A stretch of DNA of 64,000 nt, taken from NCBI RefSeq assembly GCF_029910095.1, contig NZ_CP094526.1:1736001-1800000 (forward strand), given 5' to 3'. This DNA is from Bradyrhizobium sp. ISRA464. GTDB taxonomy: Bacteria; Pseudomonadota; Alphaproteobacteria; Rhizobiales; Xanthobacteraceae. A program made the translations under genes and the position numbers. This document shows positions 8,266-15,832 of this stretch, piece after piece; position 1 is the first letter of the stretch; each line of letters starts with the position of its first letter. The notes under the pieces were generated by a model. That model worked only from the letters and a program-made list of their open reading frames with translations, did no database searches and had not been told where the DNA came from.

Positions 8266-8643
8266 TCACAGATTGATCACCCCACGCCTTGCGGCATGCG
8301 CGACCGCGTCGGTGCGACCGGTGGCGTCGAGCTTGTCGAGCAGGGAGCCGACGTGAAACTTGGCGGTGTGGACGGAGATGCCGAGGCGCTTTGCGATCAT
8401 CTTGTTCGAGGCGCCCTCGGCGAGCAGCGCCAGCACGTCGAGTTCGCGCGGCGTCAGCTCGAAGTCGCCGGGCGATCCCGCCCTGTCCTGATCGCGGGAG
8501 ACGATCGCTGCCGCGACCGGTTCGCCGGGCGTTGCGAGCCGCAGGCCGGCGACGCCGCCAAGCAGCGTCGCCAGCCGGTCTGCAAGGACGGGATCGTCGA
8601 TCTCGAGCGAGATCACGATTTCAGGTGCACTCTCACTGCTCAC
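8266..8643 (-). CDS. Short LuxR-type regulator with degenerate N-terminus
   Basis: A 125-residue protein. The C-terminal half is a standard LuxR/NarL helix-turn-helix (FELTPRELDVLALLAEGASN, then SVHTAKFHVGSLLDKL). The N-terminal 55 residues have the rough spacing of the first part of a receiver domain but lack the acidic pocket and any phospho-acceptor Asp, so phosphorylation control is unlikely. Its ATG overlaps the stop of the upstream HtrA-like gene by four bases (ATGA), so the two are translated together. It may relay a signal from that protein or simply be constitutive. Its target is unknown; it ends next to a repeat-rich gap. Confidence 0.85.
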   Translation of the reverse strand: MSSESAPEIVISLEIDDPVLADRLATLLGGVAGLRLATPGEPVAAAIVSRDQDRAGSPGDFELTPRELDVLALLAEGASNKMIAKRLGISVHTAKFHVGSLLDKLDATGRTDAVAHAARRGVINL

Positions 8644-9506
8644 GTCTCCGGCCTCTCGCCGATCGTCACCCTGACATGCAGCGGCTCGCCGCCGCGACGG
8701 ACGGTGAGGTCGACGACCCTGCCGACGCTCTGCGGCCCCAGGGTTCGCAGCAGCGCCCGCACGCCGGACAGCCGCTCATCGTTGACCGCAATGATCACAT
8801 CGCCTTGCCGGATGCCGGCGGCCGCCGAGGGGCCGTTCTTGTCGACGCTCATCACCATCGCGCCGATGCCGTCGTCGACACGGACCGGCTGCAGGCCGAG
8901 GCCAAGATATCCGCGCGCGATGCGGCCAGAGCTCTCGAGCTGCGGTGCGACACGCTCGATGGTCGCGGCCGGAATCGTCAGCACGCGGCGGGGACCCAGC
9001 ACGGCCATGCCGAACGGCTCTCCCGATGCATTCAGTGCCAGCCCGCCCTGCTGGCTGTGCCGCAGCCGGACGTCCAGCTCGATCCGCGCGTCGATGTCGC
9101 CGCCGCGCAGGCTGCGCCAGGCCGGGCCTGACAGCGAGACCATGCCGAGCCGCGCGGTCGGCGCGCCACGGTCCGCCGCGACGACCACCGCGAGCGATCC
9201 CAGCGCGGGAACAGTGGCCGACAGCTTGACCGGCGCGACGTCGGCATCGAACCGCAGCAGCGCGATGTCGGTGGTGTGGTCGCGTCCGGCGATGGTCGCC
9301 TGCCGCCGGCTGCCGTCGGAAAGCTGGATCTCGATCTCGCCGTCGTCGGCCAGTGCCTCGTCGGCGGTGATGACGAGACCCGACTTCCAGACGAAGCCGG
9401 ACGCCCGCAGACGGTGCGAATGCACGGAGACGATGGCGGGTGCGGTGCGCGCGATGGTCTCCGAAAGGGCAGATGACAGTGAGGAGAGGGTGGTCGGGTC
9501 GGTCAT
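8640..9506 (-). CDS. HtrA-like trypsin-fold/PDZ protein with missing catalytic residues
   Basis: A 288-residue protein with a trypsin-like fold (about 1-195) and a C-terminal PDZ domain (about 200-285; YLGLGLQPVRVD and GPSAAAGIRQGDVIIAVND). In active family members the His lies in a TNAHV-type motif and the Ser in GNSGGPL. Here the matching stretches read VITADEALADD (residues 45-55) and HSQQGGLALN (150-159), so His and Ser are both gone; only the Asp (TTDIALLRF, D80) remains. No signal peptide or membrane helix is visible, so it should be cytoplasmic. A PDZ-based binding or sensing role, coupled to the overlapping LuxR-type gene, is a reasonable inference. Confidence 0.85.
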   Translation of the reverse strand: MTDPTTLSSLSSALSETIARTAPAIVSVHSHRLRASGFVWKSGLVITADEALADDGEIEIQLSDGSRRQATIAGRDHTTDIALLRFDADVAPVKLSATVPALGSLAVVVAADRGAPTARLGMVSLSGPAWRSLRGGDIDARIELDVRLRHSQQGGLALNASGEPFGMAVLGPRRVLTIPAATIERVAPQLESSGRIARGYLGLGLQPVRVDDGIGAMVMSVDKNGPSAAAGIRQGDVIIAVNDERLSGVRALLRTLGPQSVGRVVDLTVRRGGEPLHVRVTIGERPET

Positions 9507-9615
9507 GGGAAACTCCGTTGGCTTCCCTCAGTCTGGGATGTTGCGGCAGACGGCGAAACTGGCCGGATGGGCAGGGCTCGACCGCGCGCCGGCATGGGTC
9601 GTTCGGAGCGGAAGG

Positions 9616-10629
9616 TCAGCTCAGCCGGTGCAGGGTTGCCTTCGGACTCTCGCCGAACTTGGCCCGGTAGGCGCTTGCCATACGGCTCAAATGGGTGAAG
9701 CCGAGGTCGAATGCAATATCGACGATGCGCTCGCCTGGACGAGCCGTCTTCAGGCGCGCGTTGAGCTGGGCGAGGCGGATGTCGAGCAGCATCTCGCTGA
9801 CCGTGGTGCCGAAGTGGCGGCGGAAGCCGAGCTGCAGCGCGCGAATGCCGGTGCCCGCGACGTCGGCAAGCTCGACAAGATCCAGGGGCTCGGTCGCGCG
9901 TGTCTCCAGATAGGCGCGCGCCCGTTTCAGCGGCGCCGGCTGGGTCTCGGCGCGGCCGTTGAAGACATCGATGGCCGAGCGCAGGCTGTGCGGCTGGCCG
10001 TTGAGCAGGGCGTTGAGCAACGCCTCGCGCCACTCGGCCGCCGCCAATCCGGGCAACGTCTTGTGCGGGCCGAGCTGATCGGCCAGCGCGACCAGATGTT
10101 CGATCCTCGCGGCGATTGCGTGCCCGAGCGGCCCGGTCAGCGCGACATCTGGATCAAACTCGACCGGCCGTACAGCCACGCCGCCAAGCGCTGCGGCGCG
10201 ATGCTCCACCAGCTTGCGATCGAGCAGCAGGATGAGCTGGGCGCAATCGCTGCGCCACGTCATGTCGGTCGCAATGGTCGGCGACAGCAGCGATGCGCAG
10301 AAGGCCGGTCCCGTCATCACCTCGCGTGCCGCGGTGCGGATCGCGGCCGAGCCATGCAGCGGCACCTGCAGCAGGAAGAAGCGGTCAAGGCAACCGGGAT
10401 TGATCGACACCGATCCGCCATAGGCGACATAGTTGACGGAGAAGCCGTCAAAGCCCGCACAATTGTGGAACGCGAAGAAATCTCCTTCGGAGCGATCGAC
10501 CGGCGTCAGATCGTGCGGACAGAAGATGCGTCCGATCGCCTCGGCAGCGTCGTCGACGCGCGTCGTCGCGACCCGCGCGAAATCCTTCAGCCTTGCCCTT
10601 GCCGAAACCTCGTTGCTCGCCGCAATCAC
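9616..10629 (-). CDS. AraC-family transcriptional regulator
   Basis: The C-terminal AraC/XylS domain is clear, with two helix-turn-helices (EPLDLVELADVAGTGIRALQ and ERIVDIAFDLGFTHLSRMAS) and the typical end YRAKFGESPKATLHRLS. The N-terminal effector-binding part is of the AraC_binding_2 type (FSVNYVAYGGSVSINPGC, RFFLLQVPLHGSA). The start is uncertain. The frame is open back to an ATG at 10791, but the first 50 residues there look non-coding, so I prefer a GTG at 10629, giving about 337 residues. It is divergent from the cupin, monooxygenase and maleylacetate reductase genes and is probably their regulator, responding to an aromatic compound. Confidence 0.88.
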   Translation of the reverse strand: MIAASNEVSARARLKDFARVATTRVDDAAEAIGRIFCPHDLTPVDRSEGDFFAFHNCAGFDGFSVNYVAYGGSVSINPGCLDRFFLLQVPLHGSAAIRTAAREVMTGPAFCASLLSPTIATDMTWRSDCAQLILLLDRKLVEHRAAALGGVAVRPVEFDPDVALTGPLGHAIAARIEHLVALADQLGPHKTLPGLAAAEWREALLNALLNGQPHSLRSAIDVFNGRAETQPAPLKRARAYLETRATEPLDLVELADVAGTGIRALQLGFRRHFGTTVSEMLLDIRLAQLNARLKTARPGERIVDIAFDLGFTHLSRMASAYRAKFGESPKATLHRLS

Positions 10630-10890
10630 GCCGGCCGTCCGCAGTTGTTTGAGGTCTAAAACATCATGCAGCCTAGTGCATCCCTCGGCAAAGTGGAACG
10701 CAGTTTCATCGGCAATCTGCCTGATCGTTGCGCAGGCGGGTGGGGGCCTCGGGCAGGAGAGGACGTGCCGATCGCTCCCGCATTGCAGCATGATCCGGTC
10801 GGATGCGGATTCGTTTATCGGCTAGACAGCCCTGCCGGCCGGCGACAGGCTCCGTGCCCGCAATGCGCACCAACCCCTGGAGAGGCTGAT

Positions 10891-11340
10891 ATGGGCACGC
10901 TCGAAAAAGGCATCACCCGAAACGGCACCGGCTACGGCGGCAAGACCTGGAATATCCTGGGCCAGGTCTATTATCCCAAGGCGGTCACCGACTCGACCTT
11001 CGCGTTCGAAACCAACAGCGATCCCGGCCAGTTCGTGCCGGTGCATATCCACCCAACCCAGGACGAGTTCATCCTGGTGCAGGAGGGCATGCTCGACCTC
11101 AAGCTCGATGGGGTCTGGGTGCAGGCCAAGGCCGGCGACCTCGTGCGCATGCCGCGCGGCATTCCGCACGGCTACTTCAACAAGTCGGACAAGCCGGCGC
11201 GGGCGCTGTTTTGGGTGTCGCCGATGCAGAAGCTCGAAGCGCTGTTCGACAAGCTGCACAATCTGCAGGACCCCGCCGAGGTGGTGCGCATCTCCGCGCA
11301 GCACGAGGTGGATTTCCTGCCGCCGGAAGCCAACGACTAG
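10891..11340 (+). CDS. Cupin-domain protein
   Basis: A 149-residue single-cupin protein starting at the ATG after GGAGAGG. The first cupin motif is PVHIHPTQDEFILVQEG (two His and a Glu for metal binding) and the second is GIPHGYFN, so a metal site of the usual 3-His/1-Glu kind is likely. It is the first gene of a set with the flavin monooxygenase and maleylacetate reductase, and faces the AraC regulator. Small cupins of this kind include dioxygenases, isomerases and lyases. Here a role in handling a hydroxylated aromatic or its cleavage product is plausible, but the reaction cannot be named from sequence. Confidence 0.85.
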   Translation: MGTLEKGITRNGTGYGGKTWNILGQVYYPKAVTDSTFAFETNSDPGQFVPVHIHPTQDEFILVQEGMLDLKLDGVWVQAKAGDLVRMPRGIPHGYFNKSDKPARALFWVSPMQKLEALFDKLHNLQDPAEVVRISAQHEVDFLPPEAND

Positions 11341-11458
11341 GCGCGCAGCCAAAGCAGACAGCACGCGCGACGCGACGATCGCCGGAGTAGACGTCCCGGC
11401 GATACGGGGATGCGTGCGCCTAGGGAATGGACCTGTTCATTCATCGCGGAGCGGTTTC

Positions 11459-12952
11459 ATGGTCAAGCAGAAGCATGTGTGCGTTATCGGTGCCGGCGTG
11501 TCGGGGCTCGCCGCAGGCAAGGCGTTCGCCACGCGCGGCCACAAGGTGACCATCATCGAGCGCAGCGGCGATCTCGGCGGGGTCTGGGAGCCGGCGCGCT
11601 CCTATCCCGAGGTCCAGACCCAAAGCCCGAAGGACCTCTATCGCTACACCGACAAAGCGATGCCTGAGTCCTATCCGGAGTGGCCGAAGGGACCGCAGGT
11701 CTATGCCTATCTCAGCGAATATGCCCGCAGCCACGGGATCGACGGCGCAATCCGCTACGATACGAAGGTGGAGGCGATGAACCGCCGGGCCGACGGCAAA
11801 CCGGGCTGGAGGCTCGAGCTGCGCTCGACCGACGGCGCCACCGGCCACGAGGATTTCGACTTCGTCGCCGTCTGCACCGGGCAGTTCAACGAGCCGCAGA
11901 CATTGTCGCTGCCGGGCGAGGACGGCTTCAAGGCGCAGGGCGGCCAGATCCTGCATTCCTCGCAATATGGCGATCCGACCCTCGCGAAGGGACGCAAGGT
12001 CGTCGTGCTCGGCGGCTCGAAATCGGCCACCGACATCGCGGTGAACGCGGTCAATTCCAGCGCCAGCGAGGTGACGATCGTGTTTCGCGAGCCGGTCTGG
12101 CGGATCCCCTATTTTGTCGGCGGGCTCGTGAACTTCAAGCGCATCCTCTACATCCGCGCGCAGGAGCAGATGTTCGCAAGCTGGGGCATCGGCCCGATGG
12201 GCCGGCTCAAGCATGCGATTGCGAAACCATTCGTCTGGGCGAACTGGCGCGGGCTCGAGAGCATGCTGAAGATGCAGCTCAAGCTCAAGCAGTGCAACAT
12301 GGTGCCCAAGGAGCGGATCGAGGATGGCGTCAACTGCTCGGTGCCGATCGCAACCCCCGGCTTCTATCCGATGGTCGCCGACGGCCGCATCAAGGCGGTG
12401 CGCGGCACCTTCGACCATTATGACGGCAAGACCATCGTCACGAGCGGCGGCCAGCGCATCGCGGCCGATGTCGCGGTGCTCGCGATCGGCTACAAGCTCG
12501 GCGTGCCGTTCCTGCCGGAGGCCTATCGGGCGAAACTGGTCGAGCCCGACGGGCAGTACCGGCTGTATCGCCTGATCGCCAATCCCGATCTGCCCGACAT
12601 GGGCTTCGTCGGCTTCAACTCGAGCTTCTGTACGTTGCTGTGCGCCGACCTCGCCGCGAACTGGCTGGTGCGTTACGCTGATGGCCAGCTCGCGCGCCAG
12701 CCGAGCGCGGCCGAGATGAACGACAACATCGCGATGATGCTGAATTTCAGGCGCGTCGAACGGCCGGCGGCGGGCGTCTATGGCGGGCTGTGCGTCGCGC
12801 CCTATCATTTCAAGCATTTCGACGAGCTGTTGGCCGATATCGGCGCCAAAACCTGGCGCCGCAACCCGCTCGTCGAAAAGTTCACGCCGCCCGACGCCGA
12901 CGCCTATGCGCGCTTTCTTGCCACCGCGCCGGATTACAAGGCGGCGGCGTGA
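11459..12952 (+). CDS. Flavin-containing monooxygenase (FMO/Baeyer-Villiger type)
   Basis: Taken from the ATG at 11459 (MVKQKHVCVIGAGVSG), about 497 residues. The FAD-binding Rossmann motif is at residues 11-16 (GAGVSG), with GGVWEPARSYPEVQTQSPKD following as in FMO-type enzymes. An FMO-like linker (GGQILHSSQYGD) precedes the NADPH-binding motif (VVVLGGSKSATD, near 181-192). A late motif, VAVLAIGYKLGVPFLPE, closes the nucleotide-binding part. It should oxygenate an organic substrate with NADPH and O2. Genes on either side (cupin, maleylacetate reductase) run the same way with short gaps, suggesting one catabolic operon. The substrate is unknown. Confidence 0.88.
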   Translation: MVKQKHVCVIGAGVSGLAAGKAFATRGHKVTIIERSGDLGGVWEPARSYPEVQTQSPKDLYRYTDKAMPESYPEWPKGPQVYAYLSEYARSHGIDGAIRYDTKVEAMNRRADGKPGWRLELRSTDGATGHEDFDFVAVCTGQFNEPQTLSLPGEDGFKAQGGQILHSSQYGDPTLAKGRKVVVLGGSKSATDIAVNAVNSSASEVTIVFREPVWRIPYFVGGLVNFKRILYIRAQEQMFASWGIGPMGRLKHAIAKPFVWANWRGLESMLKMQLKLKQCNMVPKERIEDGVNCSVPIATPGFYPMVADGRIKAVRGTFDHYDGKTIVTSGGQRIAADVAVLAIGYKLGVPFLPEAYRAKLVEPDGQYRLYRLIANPDLPDMGFVGFNSSFCTLLCADLAANWLVRYADGQLARQPSAAEMNDNIAMMLNFRRVERPAAGVYGGLCVAPYHFKHFDELLADIGAKTWRRNPLVEKFTPPDADAYARFLATAPDYKAAA

Positions 12953-13040
12953 GAACGTCACGGTTGACTGGATTGGTGAGGTAGGTGAAACACTCGTGCC
13001 GTCCGGGCATGATACGCCTGATGTCAGCGAGGGAAGCATC

Positions 13041-14108
13041 ATGTCGCAGTCCTTCACCTATCAGGTCAGCCCGATGCGGGTGGTGTTCGGGGTCGGCACC
13101 ATCGCGAAATTGGGGGACGAGCTCGAGCGTCTCGGCGTCAAGCGCGCGCTGGTGCTGGCAAGCCGCCGGCAGCAGGCCGAGCTCGGCGATCTCGCGGCAT
13201 TGACCGGCGGCCGCATGGCCGGGCTGTTTGAGGGGGCCGTGGTGCACACGCCGGTCGCGGTCACTGAGCGGGCGATGCAGGCCGTGCACGATCTGAAGCC
13301 CGACGGGGTCGTTGCGATCGGCGCGGGCGCCGCGACCGGCCTGAGCAAGGCGATCGCACTGCGCACCGACCTGCCGCAACTGATCCTGCCGACCAGCTAC
13401 GCCGGGTCCGAAATGACGCCGGTGCTGGGAGAGACGGTCGAAGGCGTCAAGACCACGCAGTCGTCGCCAAAGATCCTACCCGAGGCCGTGATCTATGACG
13501 TCAACCTGACCGTCTCGATGCCGGCAAAATTCTCCGCGATCTCCGGCCTCAACGCGATCGCGCACGCGGCCGAGGCGCTCTATGCGCGCGACGGCAATCC
13601 GATCACCTCGCTGATGGCGGAAGAGGCAATTGCGAAGCTCGCATCGTCGCTGCCGGAGGTGATTGCGCGGCCGCGCGATCTCGAGGCGCGTTCGGACGCG
13701 CTTTACGGCGCATGGCTGTGCGCCGTCTGCCTCGGCACGGTCGGCATGGCGCTGCATCACAAGCTCTGTCACACGGTCGGTGCATTGTTCGACCTGCCGC
13801 ATGCCGAGACCCACGCGGTGCTGCTGCCACACACCATCGCCTACAACACGCCGGCGGCACCTGATGCGATCGGCCGCGCCGCGAGGGCGCTTGGTGTGGC
13901 CAACGCGGCCAGTGGCCTGTTCGACCTGTCGGCGCGGCTTGGCGCACCGCGCGCGCTTGCGGAGATCGGCATGCCCGAAGACGGTATCGCAAGGGCCGCC
14001 GAGCTCGCCACCAAGAATCCCTACTGGAATCCGCGGCCGATCGAGCAAGAAGGCATTCGCGATCTGCTGAAGCGGGCATGGGCCGGCGAGCGGCCGCAGG
14101 AAGGGTAG
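13041..14108 (+). CDS. Maleylacetate reductase
   Basis: A 355-residue iron-containing alcohol dehydrogenase family protein that starts after a GAGGGAAG site. The features are those of maleylacetate reductases rather than general alcohol dehydrogenases: PTSYAGSEMTPVLGETVEG, SGLNAIAHAAEALYARDGNP, GMALHHKLCHTVGALFDLPH and the end NPYWNPRP. The reaction is maleylacetate plus NAD(P)H to 3-oxoadipate, a late step after ring cleavage of hydroxyquinol or chlorocatechols. No ring-cleavage dioxygenase is visible in the window, so either the cupin takes part or the dioxygenase is elsewhere. It is probably co-regulated with the two genes upstream. Confidence 0.92.
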   Translation: MSQSFTYQVSPMRVVFGVGTIAKLGDELERLGVKRALVLASRRQQAELGDLAALTGGRMAGLFEGAVVHTPVAVTERAMQAVHDLKPDGVVAIGAGAATGLSKAIALRTDLPQLILPTSYAGSEMTPVLGETVEGVKTTQSSPKILPEAVIYDVNLTVSMPAKFSAISGLNAIAHAAEALYARDGNPITSLMAEEAIAKLASSLPEVIARPRDLEARSDALYGAWLCAVCLGTVGMALHHKLCHTVGALFDLPHAETHAVLLPHTIAYNTPAAPDAIGRAARALGVANAASGLFDLSARLGAPRALAEIGMPEDGIARAAELATKNPYWNPRPIEQEGIRDLLKRAWAGERPQEG

Positions 14109-14116
14109 GGCTGTCG

Positions 14117-15571
14117 TCACACTCCGATCGCGTTGCGCGCGATCACGTCACGATAGAATGCCGCGCTCAGCTTCGGCACGCGCGCCTGGGTCTCGAAATC
14201 CACCCGGTACAGGCCGAAGCGTTTCGCGTAGCCGAAGATCCATTCGAAATTGTCCATCAGGCTCCACAGGAAATAGCCGTGAACCGGGACGCCTTCGGCG
14301 GTGGCGCGCTGCAGCTGCGCGAGATAGTTGCGCAGGAACATGATGCGGTCGACGTCGTAGATCTGGCCGTCCGGATGCAGTTTGTCCTCGCCGGACGTTC
14401 CGTTCTCGCTGATATAGATGCTCTTGATGTTCCACAGCTTGGCGGCAATCCGCGGCGCCCAGTAGATCACTTCCGGCGCGATCCGCAGCCATTCCGAGTT
14501 CATATGCGGGAACGACGCCGGCATCGGCAGCGGTCGCCAGCCCGGCGCATGGTCGGTGGCGACGACGTAGACTTGCGGCGCGTAGATGTTCAAGCCGACG
14601 AAATCGTTGGGCTGCGAAATGATCTTCAATTCGTCCGCAGTGAATTTGGGCGCGTCCGCACCAGCCCATTGCAGGAAGCCCTCGGTGTACTTGCCTTCGA
14701 GGACGACGCCGAGAAAGCCAGCATTGAGTTCACGCGTCGCGATCTCGGTGGCGTGGATGTTCTCCGGCGTGTTGATCGCGGGCACGCAGGCAGTGATGTT
14801 CTCGGCCGGGCCGACCCGCGTGCCGGCACGCCCCTTGGCGCGGATTGCCTGCACTGCGAGCCCATGCGCCAGCGCGACGTGGTGGCGCGCCTGGTTCACC
14901 TGCGCCTGCGGAAGCTTCAACCCGGGTGCGTCGATGCCGAGGCCGTAACCGAAGGGGATGAAGCGCCCGACCTCGTTGAGGGTGAAGATGTTCTTGACGC
15001 GGTCGGTGAGCCGCTGCGCGACATAGCCGGCATAGTCGCCGAACGCCTTCGACGTCTCGCGGGATTGCCAGCCGCCGACGCGGTCCTGCAGCGCCTGCGG
15101 CAGGTCCCAGTGATAAAGCGTGGCGTAGGGCTCGATGCCGTTTGCCAGCAGTTCGTCGACCAGGCGGTGGTAGAAGTCGAGGCCCTTCGGGTTCGGCGCG
15201 CCGGTGCCGTCCGGAAACACCCGTGGCCAGGCGATCGAGAAGCGATAGGCCCTGGCGCCGAGGTCCCGGATCAGGCGGACGTCCTCCTTGTAGCGGTGAT
15301 AGTGATCATTGGCGCGATCGCCGCTGGTGCCGTCCTCGATCTTGCCCGGCGTGTGGGTGAAGGTGTCCCAGATCGAACGGCCGCGGCCATCCTCGTTGAC
15401 CGCGCCCTCGACCTGGTAGGACGACGTCGCGGTGCCCCAGACGAAGCCGACGGGAAAGCTCGCTCCGTCCGGCCGCGGCGGCTCCTTCGCAGCTTGGGCG
15501 GGGGCCGACAGCCCAAGCGCCGAGAGGCCTGCAAGGCCCGCAAACTGCCGGCGCGAGAATTTATCGAACAT
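14117..15571 (-). CDS. Tat-exported beta-glucosidase (glycoside hydrolase family 1)
   Basis: A 484-residue GH1 enzyme. The N-terminus has a Tat-type signal (FSRRQFAGLAGLSALGL, then PAQAA), so it should be exported folded; most GH1 enzymes are cytoplasmic, which makes this unusual. GH1 markers include FVWGTATSSYQVEGA, the acid/base Glu E200 in TLNEVG (family consensus TLNEP, so the usual Pro is a Val here) and the nucleophile E389 in ISENGTSG, with YFLWSLMDNFEW near the end. It hydrolyses beta-glycosides, perhaps plant-derived. Its stop lies 8 bases from that of the convergent maleylacetate reductase gene, and it is divergent from the M1 aminopeptidase. Confidence 0.93.
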   Translation of the reverse strand: MFDKFSRRQFAGLAGLSALGLSAPAQAAKEPPRPDGASFPVGFVWGTATSSYQVEGAVNEDGRGRSIWDTFTHTPGKIEDGTSGDRANDHYHRYKEDVRLIRDLGARAYRFSIAWPRVFPDGTGAPNPKGLDFYHRLVDELLANGIEPYATLYHWDLPQALQDRVGGWQSRETSKAFGDYAGYVAQRLTDRVKNIFTLNEVGRFIPFGYGLGIDAPGLKLPQAQVNQARHHVALAHGLAVQAIRAKGRAGTRVGPAENITACVPAINTPENIHATEIATRELNAGFLGVVLEGKYTEGFLQWAGADAPKFTADELKIISQPNDFVGLNIYAPQVYVVATDHAPGWRPLPMPASFPHMNSEWLRIAPEVIYWAPRIAAKLWNIKSIYISENGTSGEDKLHPDGQIYDVDRIMFLRNYLAQLQRATAEGVPVHGYFLWSLMDNFEWIFGYAKRFGLYRVDFETQARVPKLSAAFYRDVIARNAIGV

Positions 15572-15832
15572 TATTGGCTCCCGTCGGGTTCGTGTCGGTC
15601 CGGTGGTGGTGCCCGGCCGATACCGGGGAAAAGCCTCGACCTCATCACCGGCTGCAGCAGGAAGTGCGTCGGCAAGTTATCCTCTGACCGTCCTGCCGGG
15701 CAACAAGCGCGGTTGCAATGTCGCGGTCGCAGAGTTGTCAATTTCGTGGTGACATTATCTCCTTTAGATTCACGGCTACCCTCCCCGAAAATAGCGTCCG
15801 AAAATCCCTCCGAGGTCTCGTTGAGCCGCGCA

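Noticed and set aside
8296..10659. A 787-codon plus-strand open frame
   Set aside because: It lies opposite the LuxR-type, HtrA-like and AraC genes and has no domain of its own.
14078..15832. 585 extra codons in frame before the M1 aminopeptidase
   Set aside because: They run antisense to the GH1 gene and a non-coding gap; the signal peptide at 15833 marks the true start.
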